DNA of 64,000 nt, taken from assembly GCA_016858145.1 (NCBI GenBank), contig JAEHOE010000036.1, positions 682,001 to 746,000 of the forward strand. The letters run 5' to 3'. The notes under the pieces are model-generated. The model did no database searches. It was not told the origin of the DNA and saw only the letters and a program-made list of their open reading frames with translations. The DNA is from Edaphochlamys debaryana. Its lineage: Eukaryota; Chlorophyta; Chlorophyceae; Chlamydomonadales. This document shows positions 12,058 to 23,001 of the stretch, in pieces. Made by a program: the position numbers and the translations under genes. Within the stretch, counting starts at the first letter, position 1. The number at the start of each line of letters is the position of its first letter.

Positions 12058-12724
12058 TCACTCGTCCTTCTTCAGCTCCGCCCGCAGCTCCCGCAGCTTG
12101 TTGACGTTGGCCTGGATGAGCTCTGCAGGGCAGAGGGCACTTGGCCACACGGGGGCGTGCGTTGAAGGCACGCTTGGCCGCTGTCCGTGCGGCGAGGGGG
12201 CTGGCGCTCACACCCCACCCCTCTTGCGAGGCACCGCAGCCCGCGAGGCCCGCCGGGCATGGGCCATTCCCGACACCTGCCTTTTGGCTGTGCCGGCGGC
12301 TGTGGACCTCCAAACAGGGCTGCTGCACACGGGCGAGCGAGAGGCGTCCATTCCGTCAGCTGACGGTCGCGGGATCTTTCTTGTTCCACTATGACTTCGC
12401 CTTCAGTTTCTGCAGCAAAAGCCTACTTTTGCCAGGGCCCGCGACCACTGTCGGCGTGTAGAAATGCTGCTGCGGGTTCCGGCCCTGCGCAGAGGACATT
12501 CAAACTACGCGGGCGCCGGAGACGCGGAATGGCTCAGGTACTCTTGCAGTTTGCGTTGGCGGTGGGCTGCGGGAGGGGCGTCTGTGCAGTGTCACGCATG
12601 CACACGCCCGCTGCAACCCACGGGACAATCGCCCTAGGCAAACTGCTGTGCTGTCGGCCTGTCGCCGAAGGCCTCGCACACTTACCCTGTATCCAAGCGC
12701 GGCAGCGCGAGCACTCGTTTCCAT
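12058..12724 (-). CDS. Small 53-residue protein of unknown function
   Basis: I do not recognise the family. Three exons on the minus strand, 12724-12686, 12484-12427 and 12122-12058, join with consistent phases (0, then 1) to give 53 residues. The start ATG has A at -3. The first donor is a good GTAAGT. The second donor (GTAGGC) is weaker; if it is not used, exon 2 reads on for another 10 residues to a stop at 12389-12387. The middle exon reads NPQQHFYTPTVVAGPGK, and the last forms a charged amphipathic helix, NVNKLRELRAELKKDE. The basic N-terminus might be a targeting signal (inference). The gene is divergent from the mitochondrial carrier across about 180 bp. Confidence 0.5.
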
Positions 12725-12906
12725 CCTCTAGCGACTGAATTGCCTTGGCGGCGAGCGACGAGTTCCACACCACGCTAAACGTGCTCCGAGCTCGTCGGCG
12801 GTTCGACCACGCGCCGGTAGCTGTATATTCTCTACCGACGCAGACGGCGCAGCGATCAAGCTAGGAAGGGCCTGGCTGTCGCTCGGCACCAGTCGACGTC
12901 AGAGCC
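12725..12906. promoter_or_regulatory. Divergent promoter between small protein gene and carrier gene
   Basis: About 180 bp separate the start codons of two head-to-head genes. A TATAT element lies at 12824-12829, about 80 nt before the carrier start. The region probably drives both genes; this is inferred from layout. Confidence 0.5.
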
Positions 12907-15171
12907 ATGTCACGGAGCAAAGACGCGCCAGCGGAGATGGCACCACACAAGCTGTCCACGGTGACGCCGCTTGAGCACACGGCGATCGGCGCGTTGGGGG
13001 GCACGGTGGAGGTTTGCATCATGCAGCCCCTCGTGGGAATCAAGAACGCGCTCCAAGAGGGGAGACCAATCCCCCGGAATCCAGCGCACCTCTACCGTGG
13101 TCTGCTGATGAACATCGTCAGCATGGCGCCGATCACGGCGTCCCAGTTCGGCACGAACCGGCTCATGCAGACGGTTGTGCTCAAAAAGTCGGAGGCTGAC
13201 CTCACAGGCGCCGAGCGCTTTGGCAGTGCAGCTGTGGCGGGTGCCGTGTCCGCCTTCATTGCCTCGCCTTCGGAGCTCATCATCATCCAGCAGCAGGTGA
13301 CTTGGGGGGGAGGGTCCCCGCCCGGGGTCCCTTGCAAGGGCAGCGTAGGGCATGGAAGAGGTGTCCGCGCAAGCTGCCTCAGCTGCAACGCCCGGAACCA
13401 GAGCGCTTGGCAGGCAATCCACACAAACGCTAACCAGGCAACCCCAAGCCCCATGCCGCATCGTCTGAACCCCCCTCCCCCTGCCGCCCCGCCTGTAACA
13501 AAAACGTCCTTCCAGAAAAGCGGTCGGTCGCTGGGCGCGGAGACGTCCCACTTCATGCAGGCATACGGCGCCTCCAACCTCGTGCGCGGCCTGGTGCGGA
13601 GGGGGGGGCAGGGGACGTGCTGGCAGGAAGGGGCCGGGGGAGGGCGCCGCTGCCCACAGCGCCAGGGCCAGCCAGGCCCCGCAAGGAGCCGGGGGCGTCC
13701 TCGGGCCCGCCCAGGGTTGGTGCGGAGTGTGGACGGCCACGGGGCCCGCAGGGCGAGCCTGGACCGCCAGGGGGGCTGGCCGAGTGCGGGCCGGCCTCGC
13801 AGGCTGCTGCATGTCCCAGGAGTGGCAGGCCCGAGCGGCGCTTGCTCTGCGCTTGCAGCACTGTGTCAGCACAACCCAGGCGCATGCAGCCGGGGGCTGT
13901 GTCGGGGGGCCCCAGCTGAGGCACTGCCGCTCCGTTCGCGTTGGGGCAGTCCGCTAGGTCCGGCCCACGGCTACCCCGTGGACCAGGTCCACACCCGGCG
14001 CCCTGGCGGAGGCCCCGGAGCAGCGGGGCCCTCCCCGCTTCTGCCTCTTTCCCTCAGCCCTCGCACGGCTCACCCCGTCCGCTCCCTCTCTCGCCCCCCT
14101 GGGACAGATCCCCGCCATCGGGCGTGAGATGCTGTACGCCGCCGGCTACCTGGGCCTGGTGCCCATCATCCGCAAGGCGCTGGACGAGAAGATGCCGGTG
14201 GGGGGGGAGGGGAGGGATGGGGGGGGGGAGGAGTTAGCGGGGAGGGGAGGAGGTGGGAGGGAGGTGCAGAAAGGGACAGGAGCACGGGGTGACAGGATGT
14301 GAAGCGGGACGCGGTTGGGGGCGGGGTTGTGCACCTGGGGAAGGGGTGGGGTGGGGGGCTGCATGCCTCCCTGGCGCTGGGGTCAGGGGGCGCCGCTGAG
14401 TTGGGCCCTGCCCTTATCCCTCCGCGCCTCGTCCTCTCTCCTTCCCCCTTCCCCCTTCAGGACCAGCCGGGGCTTTCCCTGCTGGTGTCGGGCGTCACGG
14501 GGGGCGTGTTCGCGGCCTTCTGCTCCCACCCCTTCGACACGGCAAAGACGCGCATGCAGGCGAGCGGCCGGGGCGCAGGGGGGCAGGGCTGGACCGGGCC
14601 GCAGGCGATGGGCTGGGTGGGAGGCGAGCCATTGGTGCGGGTTACTGGACTTGCTACGATTGCAAGGGGCTGCAAGGCCTGGCCAGCCCATACGGTCCAC
14701 AGCCCGCTCTGCCACCCCCACCCGCTCTGAACCCCCCCCCCCAGGCCTTCATGTACTCCAAGCCCGAGTACGCCAACCTCCGCTCCACCTTCTCCACCAT
14801 CTACAAGGAGGGCGGCCTGCCCCGCTTCTGGAAGGGCCTGTCCCCCCGCATGCTCAGGATCGTGTGTGAGTGGGGACACGCACGGGGAGCGGGGGGCGGG
14901 GCCCCGAGCCGTGAGCGCTGCCAGCGGGCAGCGGGCGGTGTGGCTGCGGCCCCCGGTCTGTGCTTCCGTTCCGAGCACCCGCTTTTCCTGTCTGCACACC
15001 CTACCACAAGCACCCCTCCAACCCCCCGCGTGCTTGCCCCACCTCACCCTCCCAGGCGCCACCTTCATCCTCAACGCGCTCCGCACGCACAGCGTGGAGT
15101 ACCTGGACCGCGTGCGGGGGGAGGAGGCGGAGGCGGCGCAGCAGGCGCCCGAGCTCAAGCCCGCGTTGTAG
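12907..15171 (+). CDS. Mitochondrial carrier family (SLC25-type) protein
   Basis: Six exons: 12907-13296, 13516-13593, 14108-14197, 14461-14559, 14745-14865 and 15056-15171, giving 297 residues, the normal length of this six-helix, three-repeat family. The repeat signatures PX[DE]XX[KR] are QPLVGIK (residues 40-46, with V in place of the acidic residue), SPSELII (about 120-126, lacking the final basic residue) and HPFDTAK (209-215, canonical). The degenerate first two suggest a divergent carrier, and I cannot name its substrate. The C-terminus has the family's FWKGLSPRMLRIV segment. The intron after residue 219 appears to use a GC donor (CAG followed by GCGAGC); a canonical GT donor further on would insert 19 residues after TRMQ. 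Confidence 0.87.
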
Positions 15172-16075
15172 CGCGGAGGCGCTGTGTGTGTTTTGGGGGA
15201 GAGCTGGGGACTGGGTGCATGGAGCGGGCCTCTACGGCCCAGGTACAGCTGCATCGGAGGCGCCCGAGGGGCGCCTGTCGGGGGGCCTCAGCGGCCTTGT
15301 CAGGAGCAGGGCAGGGCACAAGCGTGCGCGGAGGCGGGGCGAAAGAGCTGTGGGAGGGGGTTGCGCGTGCGGGTCCGAACAGGGGCGGGCAGGCGACGAT
15401 ACGGTTTGAGGGGTGGAAGGAAGGTCAGGCACGGGGACTCATCAGCTCGGTGTATGGAACACGCACAGGCAGGTGGACAGGAGGGGAGCGCTGCGTGACT
15501 AGGGAGCAGGCTCGGCGGTAGCTTGCGGGGGGATCAGGATTTGCTCGAACGGGACTGGTCGCCCTCTGGCGCAGGGTGCACATGCTGACGCATGCATGGC
15601 TCGTGGGGGGGATAGAAGGCAAGGCTGCGAGGGTGCATACTCGGCGGTGCCTGCGTGCATGGGCGTGCTTAGGCTGACAGCACGGCAAGTGGTGTGGATG
15701 ATGCGGGGGGCGAGGGAGGAACTGAACTCATTGACGAGGTGCGCCCCGCTTTCATGCAACTTGGGCGGATTTGTGGCTGGAGTCACAGTCGGGGGACGCG
15801 GGGCTTTCGGCCTCCGTGGCGGGTTTCGCACGGCGCCACGCGCGGGACCACAGCCGCTGACACCCCAGGAGCTTTCCAACAACTTCTGAAGCGGTCGTAT
15901 AGTGAAGTCGCAGCTTGTAAGGGAACTGCATTCGACAGACTCGCTGCTCCGGAGCCACTTGAGCGCGCGAAACGCCTGCCACAGCCTCGCGTTTCCTTCG
16001 ACCAGCCTTACCGCCCCGCGACCTTCGCTTAGGAACAACCTCACTTGCGCTAACGCGCAGGGTAACGCGCCCAGA
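15172..16075. other. Intergenic region
   Basis: This is the 3' flank of the carrier gene and the 5' flank of the phytyl-ester-synthase-like gene. A plus-strand TGTAA lies at 15916-15920, about 745 nt past the carrier stop. No domain-bearing reading frame was seen. Confidence 0.5.
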
Positions 16076-19000
16076 ATGCTATCCAGAACGATCGATGCAA
16101 AGGCGGCATCTGCTGCTCATTTGAGACGGCAGCTGGGGCCCGGGCCACCGGCTACGTTGCTGAGATGTGCGCCTCGTTCGACTCGACTGGCTGTCGCGAG
16201 GGCCGGACCTAGCCAGTCCGAGCCTGCGGTCCCGGAGGCCGCCCAGCAGCGGACGTGGAGCTTCACGTCCATGGACGACGCCCTGCCGGCCCCTCCCCGG
16301 CCCTCGTCGACGGCCGCCCCCCCGTCCTCCACATTCAAGGCACGTCAAGCATGCATTCCATTCCACCGGTCCCTCCAGCACCCTTGCCACGGCTCCTCAC
16401 CACACACACGCACCCCGGGCACCCGCCATCCGCCGCAGCCCGCCCTCACTCCTCACCCCTCGCCACCCACCCCACACGACCCCAGCCCCCCTCCTCTCCC
16501 CCACACCCCACCCCTCCACCCCCCGCCCCCGCAGGTGCAGCTGCTGCGCCCCGACGGCCCCCCTTGCCCCGACGCGGGCGCCTCCCGCCTGCTGGTCTAC
16601 CTGCCCGGCACCGACGGCACGGGCCAGGCCATTGTGCCCCACATCGCCACACTGCGCTCCATGGGCTACGACGTGTGGTGGGTGGGCCCCGGGGCAGGGG
16701 CCTCATCGGGGCAGGGGCAGGGGCCTCAATCACTGGGGTCTCATTGGAGACGGGGCCCCAATGGGAGGGCCTTGGGGGGGGGGGGGTTGAGGCGCGTCGG
16801 GGGATGGGGTGTTAGGAGCTCAACACGCTTGCCTAGCGAGGGGTGCTCTTGCGAAGAGGGGGTGGCCTGGCAGCAGCAAAATATGCGGTGCGCACGGGGG
16901 GGGGGGCGCTGCCTGCAGTCCTGGCCTCCGCCCCAGACCTCTCACCCCCCTGTGCTCCACCCCTGGCCCCCAACCCCGACCTCCCCCCACACCCCCGCCC
17001 CCCCCCAGGTGCCTGTACATGCCCCGGGACGACCGCTCCGACTGGGACCAGCTCACCACCCAGGTAGGTACCGGGGGTACCAGGGGTGGTGTGGTCAGGG
17101 AATAAGCGGCGGGGCGGCGTGATCGCCCCTAACGACCGCTCCACACCCGGACCGCCGAGCCCTCCCTTCACCCCCACCCCCCCTCGCCCCCAGGTGACGC
17201 TCCTGCTCCGGCGCCTGCTCGCCACGTGGCAGCCCCGCCCCGGCCCCGCGGCCTCCGCGCCCACGCCCCCCGGCCCCCCCCGCGCCACCCTCCTGGCCGA
17301 GTCCTTCGGCTGCTGCCTGGCGCTGCGCATCGCCGCATCGGGGGCGGGGCCGGGGCTGGTGGACAGGTGCGGACGGGTTTGTGTGCTGCCCCTTGGGTGG
17401 ACGGAAAGAGGGAAGGGGCCTCAGGCCTAGGGCCAGAACAAGTGCGCAGGGAGGCGGGCCTTCGGGGAAGATGGCAGGCTGCTTGCACTACCGATACCCT
17501 TCCAGGCTGCAGCTCCCAACCACAGCCTGCGACTCCCCCGTCGCCCTTTCCCCCCCCCCCCGCCCCCCAGGCTGGTGCTTCTCAACTCCGCCACCGCCTT
17601 CAACCAGTCCCTGCTGGGCGCCTCCTCGCTCATCGCCGCCACCAACCTGCTGTCGCTCTTCCCCAGGGACCTGTACGCGGCGGCACAGGTGGGGGCGGGG
17701 TGAAGCAGCGTGTGCAATGTGGGCGGACGGCGACCCAGTACCAGGGCACAAACGCAACCCGCAGCCCCCTTCCCCCATACCCCACTCCGCTCCAAGCCAT
17801 GCCCCCCCTCCCCCCTTGGACCCACTCCCTCCCTCAACCCCCACCCACCCCCAAACCCCACCCCCCCAGGCCACGCTGCTCCCCCTGCTGGTGGACTCGG
17901 GGCGTGTGGACCCCGCCAACCAGGACCTGCTCCGCTCCATGGTGCTCATGGAGCCGCCCCGCAGCGGGGCGTCCTTCGGCTTCGGCTCGGCCTCCGCCTC
18001 CCCCTCCGCCTCCGCCACCGGCTCCGCCGCCAGCGCCGCCGCCTCCGTCGACTCCTACGGTAACGGCAACGGCAACGGCAACGGAGCGTACGGCCAGGGC
18101 CCTTCCGCTGCCGCCGCCACGCGTGCCTTCGGCTCCACCCCCGCCTTCGCCGGCCGCTCCGGCGCCGGCGGCTCCAGCCCGGGGGGCAGCGGCGGCTCCA
18201 GCCCCGCCGTCAGCGCGGGATCGGGCGCGGACTCTGAGGACAGCCCGGGGGGCACGGTGCTGGGCCTGGGTTCGGGCCTGGGCGCGGGCCCGGGCGGCGT
18301 GGGCCCCGTGTTCTACGGCCCCGCCGCCGCCGCCAACTTCCGCTCCAACCTGCTCCGCGCGGGCGACCCGGGCGAGGAGGCGCTGCGGCGCGTGGGCTGC
18401 CCCGTGCTGCTGGTGGCCTCGGCGCGCGACCGACTGCTGCCGTCCATCCTGGAGGGTGAGGGGGGGGCCTCGGGGGGGGGCTGGGGGGGTTGAGGAGGAG
18501 CAAACCGGAGGGAAAGGTGTGGCGGCAGAGCGGTGGGGGAGAGCGGAGGGAAAGGTGGGGTGCACGAGATGGGAGGGGGGAGGGGTTGGATGTAGGCATG
18601 GGCGTTGTGACGGAGTGGGCAGTCAGGCGGGAGAGCCCGGCCTCCACCAACCTGCACCTGACCCACTCCTCCTTTCCGCGCAACCCCCGTCCGCAGGCGG
18701 CCGCCTGGAGCGGCTGCTCCCCCGCACGCGGCGCATCCTGCTGCCGGACAGCGGCCACGCAGCCATGCTGGAGCGGGGCTTCGTGAGTGTGTATGGGGGG
18801 GGGGGGGGGGATGAGGGAGGGGGCATCATGTGCCGGGCCCCCGCTGCATGGGTGCTGCATGCAGCAGTGAGCTGGCGCTTTGTAGCCGTAGCTGGGGCAG
18901 CAGTGGGTACGGGGATGCGCACACTACGCTGGTCGATTGCCGTGGCTGTGCACCCGCGCTTCACGCCCGCCTGCGCCTCAGCCCCCCCCCCCCGCTTGCC

Positions 19001-22000
19001 CCGCCGCCACGCAGGACATGGTGGGGCTGATGCGGGCGGCGGAGGCGCTGGGCGCCGGCCCACAGGCGCAGCCGCAGGCCCCCGCGCAGGCCAGCGGCGC
19101 GGCCCGGGCAGCGGCCGCCGCCGGCATCAGCAACGCCGGCAACGACTTGAGGGCGGCGGCTGCCGGCGGCCCGAGCTCCACCGCTGCTGCTGCGACCAGC
19201 CACGCGGGTAGCGGCGGCGGCGGCGGTGCGGCGGCGGCGGAGCCCAAGGCAGGGGCGGCGGCACGAGGGGCTCGGCGGGTGGCCTCGGCGGCGGCGGACG
19301 GGGCGGGGCCGAAGCCGGCTGAGGGCGGGGCGGAGGGGGAGGAGGTGGTGGATGGGACCACGGAGGCCTTCGACGAATGGACCACCCGCATGGGCCCCTG
19401 GAGGGTGGGTGCGGGGCGGTGGCGGAGGGGGAGGCTGGCGGGATAGCGTTGCCCTCGCTTGGGGGAGGGGGAGGGTGCGGTGATGGAACGGGGGCAAGTC
19501 GTGGTTCGGGTCAGAGGGACGTCGCCTCGCTGGGACTGGCCGCTTGTACCCAGAGCCTAGCTCACCCCTCCTTGCATCACTCATCTACCTTCTGCTTTCC
19601 CTCCGCAGCTTTGTTCCTAGCTTCCTGACCAACAACCCAATCCCCCCAACCCGCTCCCGCCCCCGAACACGCACACAGGACCTGGTGTCCCCCCGCGTGC
19701 TGGGTTTCGAGAACCTGCCGCCCCCCGGCTCCCCCGAGTTCTCCCGCCCCATGCTCTTCGTGGGGAACCACCAGGTGGGGGGGAAAGGGGTGTTTGTAAT
19801 TGCGCAGGCTCGCACGCCTGCATTGCGAACGTCCATAGGGGCGAACGGGTGTGCTTCCCAGGGGAGGCGGCAGAGGCATGGGATGCAGGCGGCTGGACCC
19901 TGAAATTGCAGACACGGTGTTGTTCTGACGCACACCGGACCCCTGACCCCTGGTACGGCCCTCCCTCGCAGCGCATCGGCTTTTACGACACGCCCCTGCT
20001 GGTCCTGGAGCTGTACGTACGGGGCTACAGGTACGGCACGCCCGGGGGGTACGGCAAATCCGGGGGCTACGGCAGCGCTTCCCCGGGCCCCCGGCCTCTG
20101 CAGTGCGCGCTCTGCCTACCGCCCCTAGCTGCTCTCCACACCAAACCACGACACGCCCTCTCTCGCAGCACACCCACCCAGCACTCACCCTCACACCCTC
20201 ACACGCTCACTCCCTCACTCCCTCACCACCACCACCGCCCCAGGGTTCGCGGCCTGGCGCACAAGGGCCACTGGGCGGGTCCCTTCGGCAAGTGGTTCGA
20301 GTCGTTCGGCACCGTCAAGGCCTCCCCCATGGCGGCCTTCAAGCTGCTCAAGGGGAGGGAGAAGGTGCTGCTGTTCCCGGGGGGAGCCAAGTGAGTGGGG
20401 GGGCGAGGGAGGGCGGACAGCTTGGGGGGGGGGGCCTCGGCAGGCCTGGGTGGGGCGGCAGGGGATTGGCTGAAGGCTCTTGTGCCAGCGCAACACCCTC
20501 GCCGCCTGCGCGTGCCCTCGGTACCGTACCTTCACACTGCACACCGCCCCCCGCCACCACCACCCCCAGGGAGGTGGTCAAGAAGCGCGGCCTCGAGTAC
20601 ACTCTGCTGTGGAAGGAGAGCCCCGACTTCGTGCGTCTTGCGGCCCGCTGCGGGGCGCTCATCGTGCCCTTCGCGGCGGTGGGCGCGGACGACGCGTACG
20701 AGGTGGGCAGACGGCGGGACTCGAGGGAAGGGGACAGCGCGAAAGCGTGCGACGGCACGCCACCTCATCACCCCGCCATCATCCCCTCCACCACCCCAGT
20801 TCCTGCACCACCACCAGCAACCAGAGCCATGCCATCCTTCGATTCCTTCACTCCCCCCCTCTACCCTTATACCCCCTCCACCCCCCCACGCACACCCCAG
20901 ATCATGATGGACACCGATGAGGTGGTGTCCCACCCCCTGCTGGGGCCCGTCATGCGGGGGCTGCTGGAGCGCCTGGGGCCGGGGCTGGACCCCTCGGAGA
21001 GCATCTTCCCGGTCACGAGGCTGCCGGGTGGGTGCCTTGGGGGCTTACGGGGCTGGGGTACTGCTGCGGCGGGTGGTTGGTGCGGGTCGGGGGCGCAGGG
21101 GCAGTGCCGAATGCCGCATGGGAGAGGCCCCGGAGGTTGAGATCGCCCGCAGAGCCACCGGGTCGCTTCCGGCCCCCACGCACTCTCCGGCTCACGCGCC
21201 TCGTCGCCCCTTCCCGCCACCGTCCCCCCCCTCCTCCCCCCCTGCAGTTGTGGGCCTGCCCACGCTCATCCCCATCCCCAACCTGCAACGCCTCTACTTC
21301 CAGTTCGCGCCCCCCGTGGACCCCTCCGCCCTGGGCACCGACATCAAGGACCCCGAGCAGGTGGGGGGGGGCCGTCGGACGGGAGGAGGGGGGCGCGTCA
21401 AGGGGCGTAGGTGCCAGCAGGGATGGGCTCGGGGGGAGGCGTGACGGGTGTGGAGCCAGCCATGCTGCATGATGCACCCTGCATACCGGTTTGAGGGGTA
21501 GGGGGTGGTTAATTACTCTGCACATGGGGGGGAAGACGTTGTGGCGTCGGGCTGCCATGTGTAGAGCGAGGCGACCAGCTCTTCGGCAGGCCTGTGCATG
21601 TCCGCTGCTGCGCCTTCCCCCTATGGCGACCCCGCTTCTTTCACACATGCCCTTCTTCCCTCCCCCCTCCCCCTGTCAGGTCCAGGCCCTGTACGACGGC
21701 ATCCGGGGGACGGTGGAGCAGGCAAGCGGGGCGGGGGATGGGTAAACATGCTAGGGCTGGACTGGAAGGCCTTTTTGACAGGCAGCCTCGGCGCTCCGGC
21801 CGGCGCCTGCCCCCGCGGTGATTCTCGCGCCCTACAACTCTTCACACCTAAACCTAAAACCTCAACCTCGCACCCGTCCCCCTGCCCCAAAGCAAGGTTT
21901 TCAAGCAAGGTTATCCTGGCGTCGGCGCGATCCCGCTCAGCAACAAACACCCCCCGCCCCCCCCCCCCCTTCCCAGACCATGGCCGAGCTGCTCGAGGTG

Positions 22001-22111
22001 CGGCGGGCGGACAGCGAGAGCCAGATCGGGCCCCGCCTGGCCAGGTCCCTGTCCTCGGTGGTGCCCGTGCTGGGGGCCGCGGCGCCGCCGCAGCAGCAGC
22101 AGGAGCCGTGA
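16076..22111 (+). CDS. Phytyl ester synthase / DGAT-like acyltransferase (plastid PES family)
   Basis: Sixteen exons: 16076-16339, 16535-16677, 17009-17063, 17194-17366, 17571-17688, 17870-18455, 18697-18782, 19015-19404, 19679-19774, 19972-20030, 20244-20390, 20570-20702, 20901-21027, 21248-21360, 21680-21721 and 21977-22111, giving 888 residues. The architecture is that of plant PES1/PES2: a plastid transit peptide, an alpha/beta-hydrolase part (LVYLPGTDGTGQ; AESFG nucleophile elbow, Ser191; LLVASARDRLLPS; LLPDSGH), then a membrane-bound acyltransferase part (FVGNHQRIGFYD, with His636; VLLFPGGAKEVVKKRG). Plant homologues sit in plastoglobules and esterify phytol and diacylglycerol with fatty acids released from plastid lipids. 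It is longer than the roughly 700-residue plant enzymes because of Ser/Gly/Ala-rich inserts at about 285-395 and 490-590. The last intron uses a GC donor. Intron 1 (195 nt) has no GT donor and no in-frame stop, so it could be coding. Confidence 0.9.
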
Positions 22112-22374
22112 GGGGGGCGTGAGGGAGGCGTGAGGAGGCGCGAGGGGTGGCAGCTGAAGCTCGGTTACGGAGTGCCGCGAGGGGTTATTACAAACTACGG
22201 GGCGTAGGGGGCGAGGAAGGCTGGTGCGGCAGAGCTAGGAGCGTAACGGGGCTGCAGCGCGAAGCCGCTGCGGATGGGGTTGGAGGGGTGTTGCTGCGGG
22301 TGAGCATCCAGGGCTGCCGGTGATTCGCTATTTCGTTGCAAGCTGAATCGGGGGCGTGCCCGCGGTACGCAATG

Positions 22375-22379
22375 TGTAA
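22375..22379 (+). terminator. TGTAA polyadenylation signal (PES-like gene)
   Basis: TGTAA lies about 265 nt after the stop codon of the PES-like gene, a typical green-algal 3' UTR length. Confidence 0.65.
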
Positions 22380-22527
22380 GAATCCTTTGTGGAGATAACG
22401 GGCAAGATGTGATAGGTATGTGTATGGTGCGTGAGAGTTTCCACGAACGATGAGGGCGTCCAAGCCACGGTGCACTTGTAGCCCTCATGCCCTTGCATAT
22501 CCCCTCCATGCTGTGTAGCTGCCGGCT

Positions 22528-22532
22528 TTACA
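22528..22532 (-). terminator. TGTAA polyadenylation signal (mannosyltransferase gene)
   Basis: Plus TTACA reads TGTAA on the minus strand, about 470 nt past the mannosyltransferase stop codon and about 150 nt from the opposing signal of the PES-like gene. Confidence 0.55.
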
Positions 22533-23001
22533 GGTCATCCCATTCATTCGTCTACCAGCCACAGCCACAGCGTGCTTGCAGTCGTTGCACAAAATGCACG
22601 CAGCAGTCCTGCACCGGTAGCAACCTCACACAGCCACAGCCTCATCAGCACCCTGCTAAGCCAGCTGTGGGATCTGGGTCGTGGGCACTGCGGAGGAACG
22701 GACATGCCAGCACCCGGGGTCACCATGAAGGTCGGTTGACCAGAGGCCTGTGCTGGATGGGGGGACAACGCCGTGCTGCCCCCTGCTCACAGCGGAGCGT
22801 GGGCAACGTCGAGACCAGGTCGCCTGCCCGAACTCTACCTCCTTCCCACGCACCGCCTCACTCCCGCCTGCTCCCAGCCCCCCGGCGCACGCATTCCCCT
22901 CACCATGCCCCCACCCCTTCGCTTCTAACTCCCACCAAGCCTCCCCCCAAACATGGCAACAGTCCCCTCTGTTGCACTGCCACCCCCACCCCGCCCCTCC
23001 G

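Larger units (their letters stand above)
22112..23001. other. Convergent 3' flanks
   Basis: This lies between the ends of two convergent genes and contains one TGTAA on each strand. No coding sequence was supported. Confidence 0.6.
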
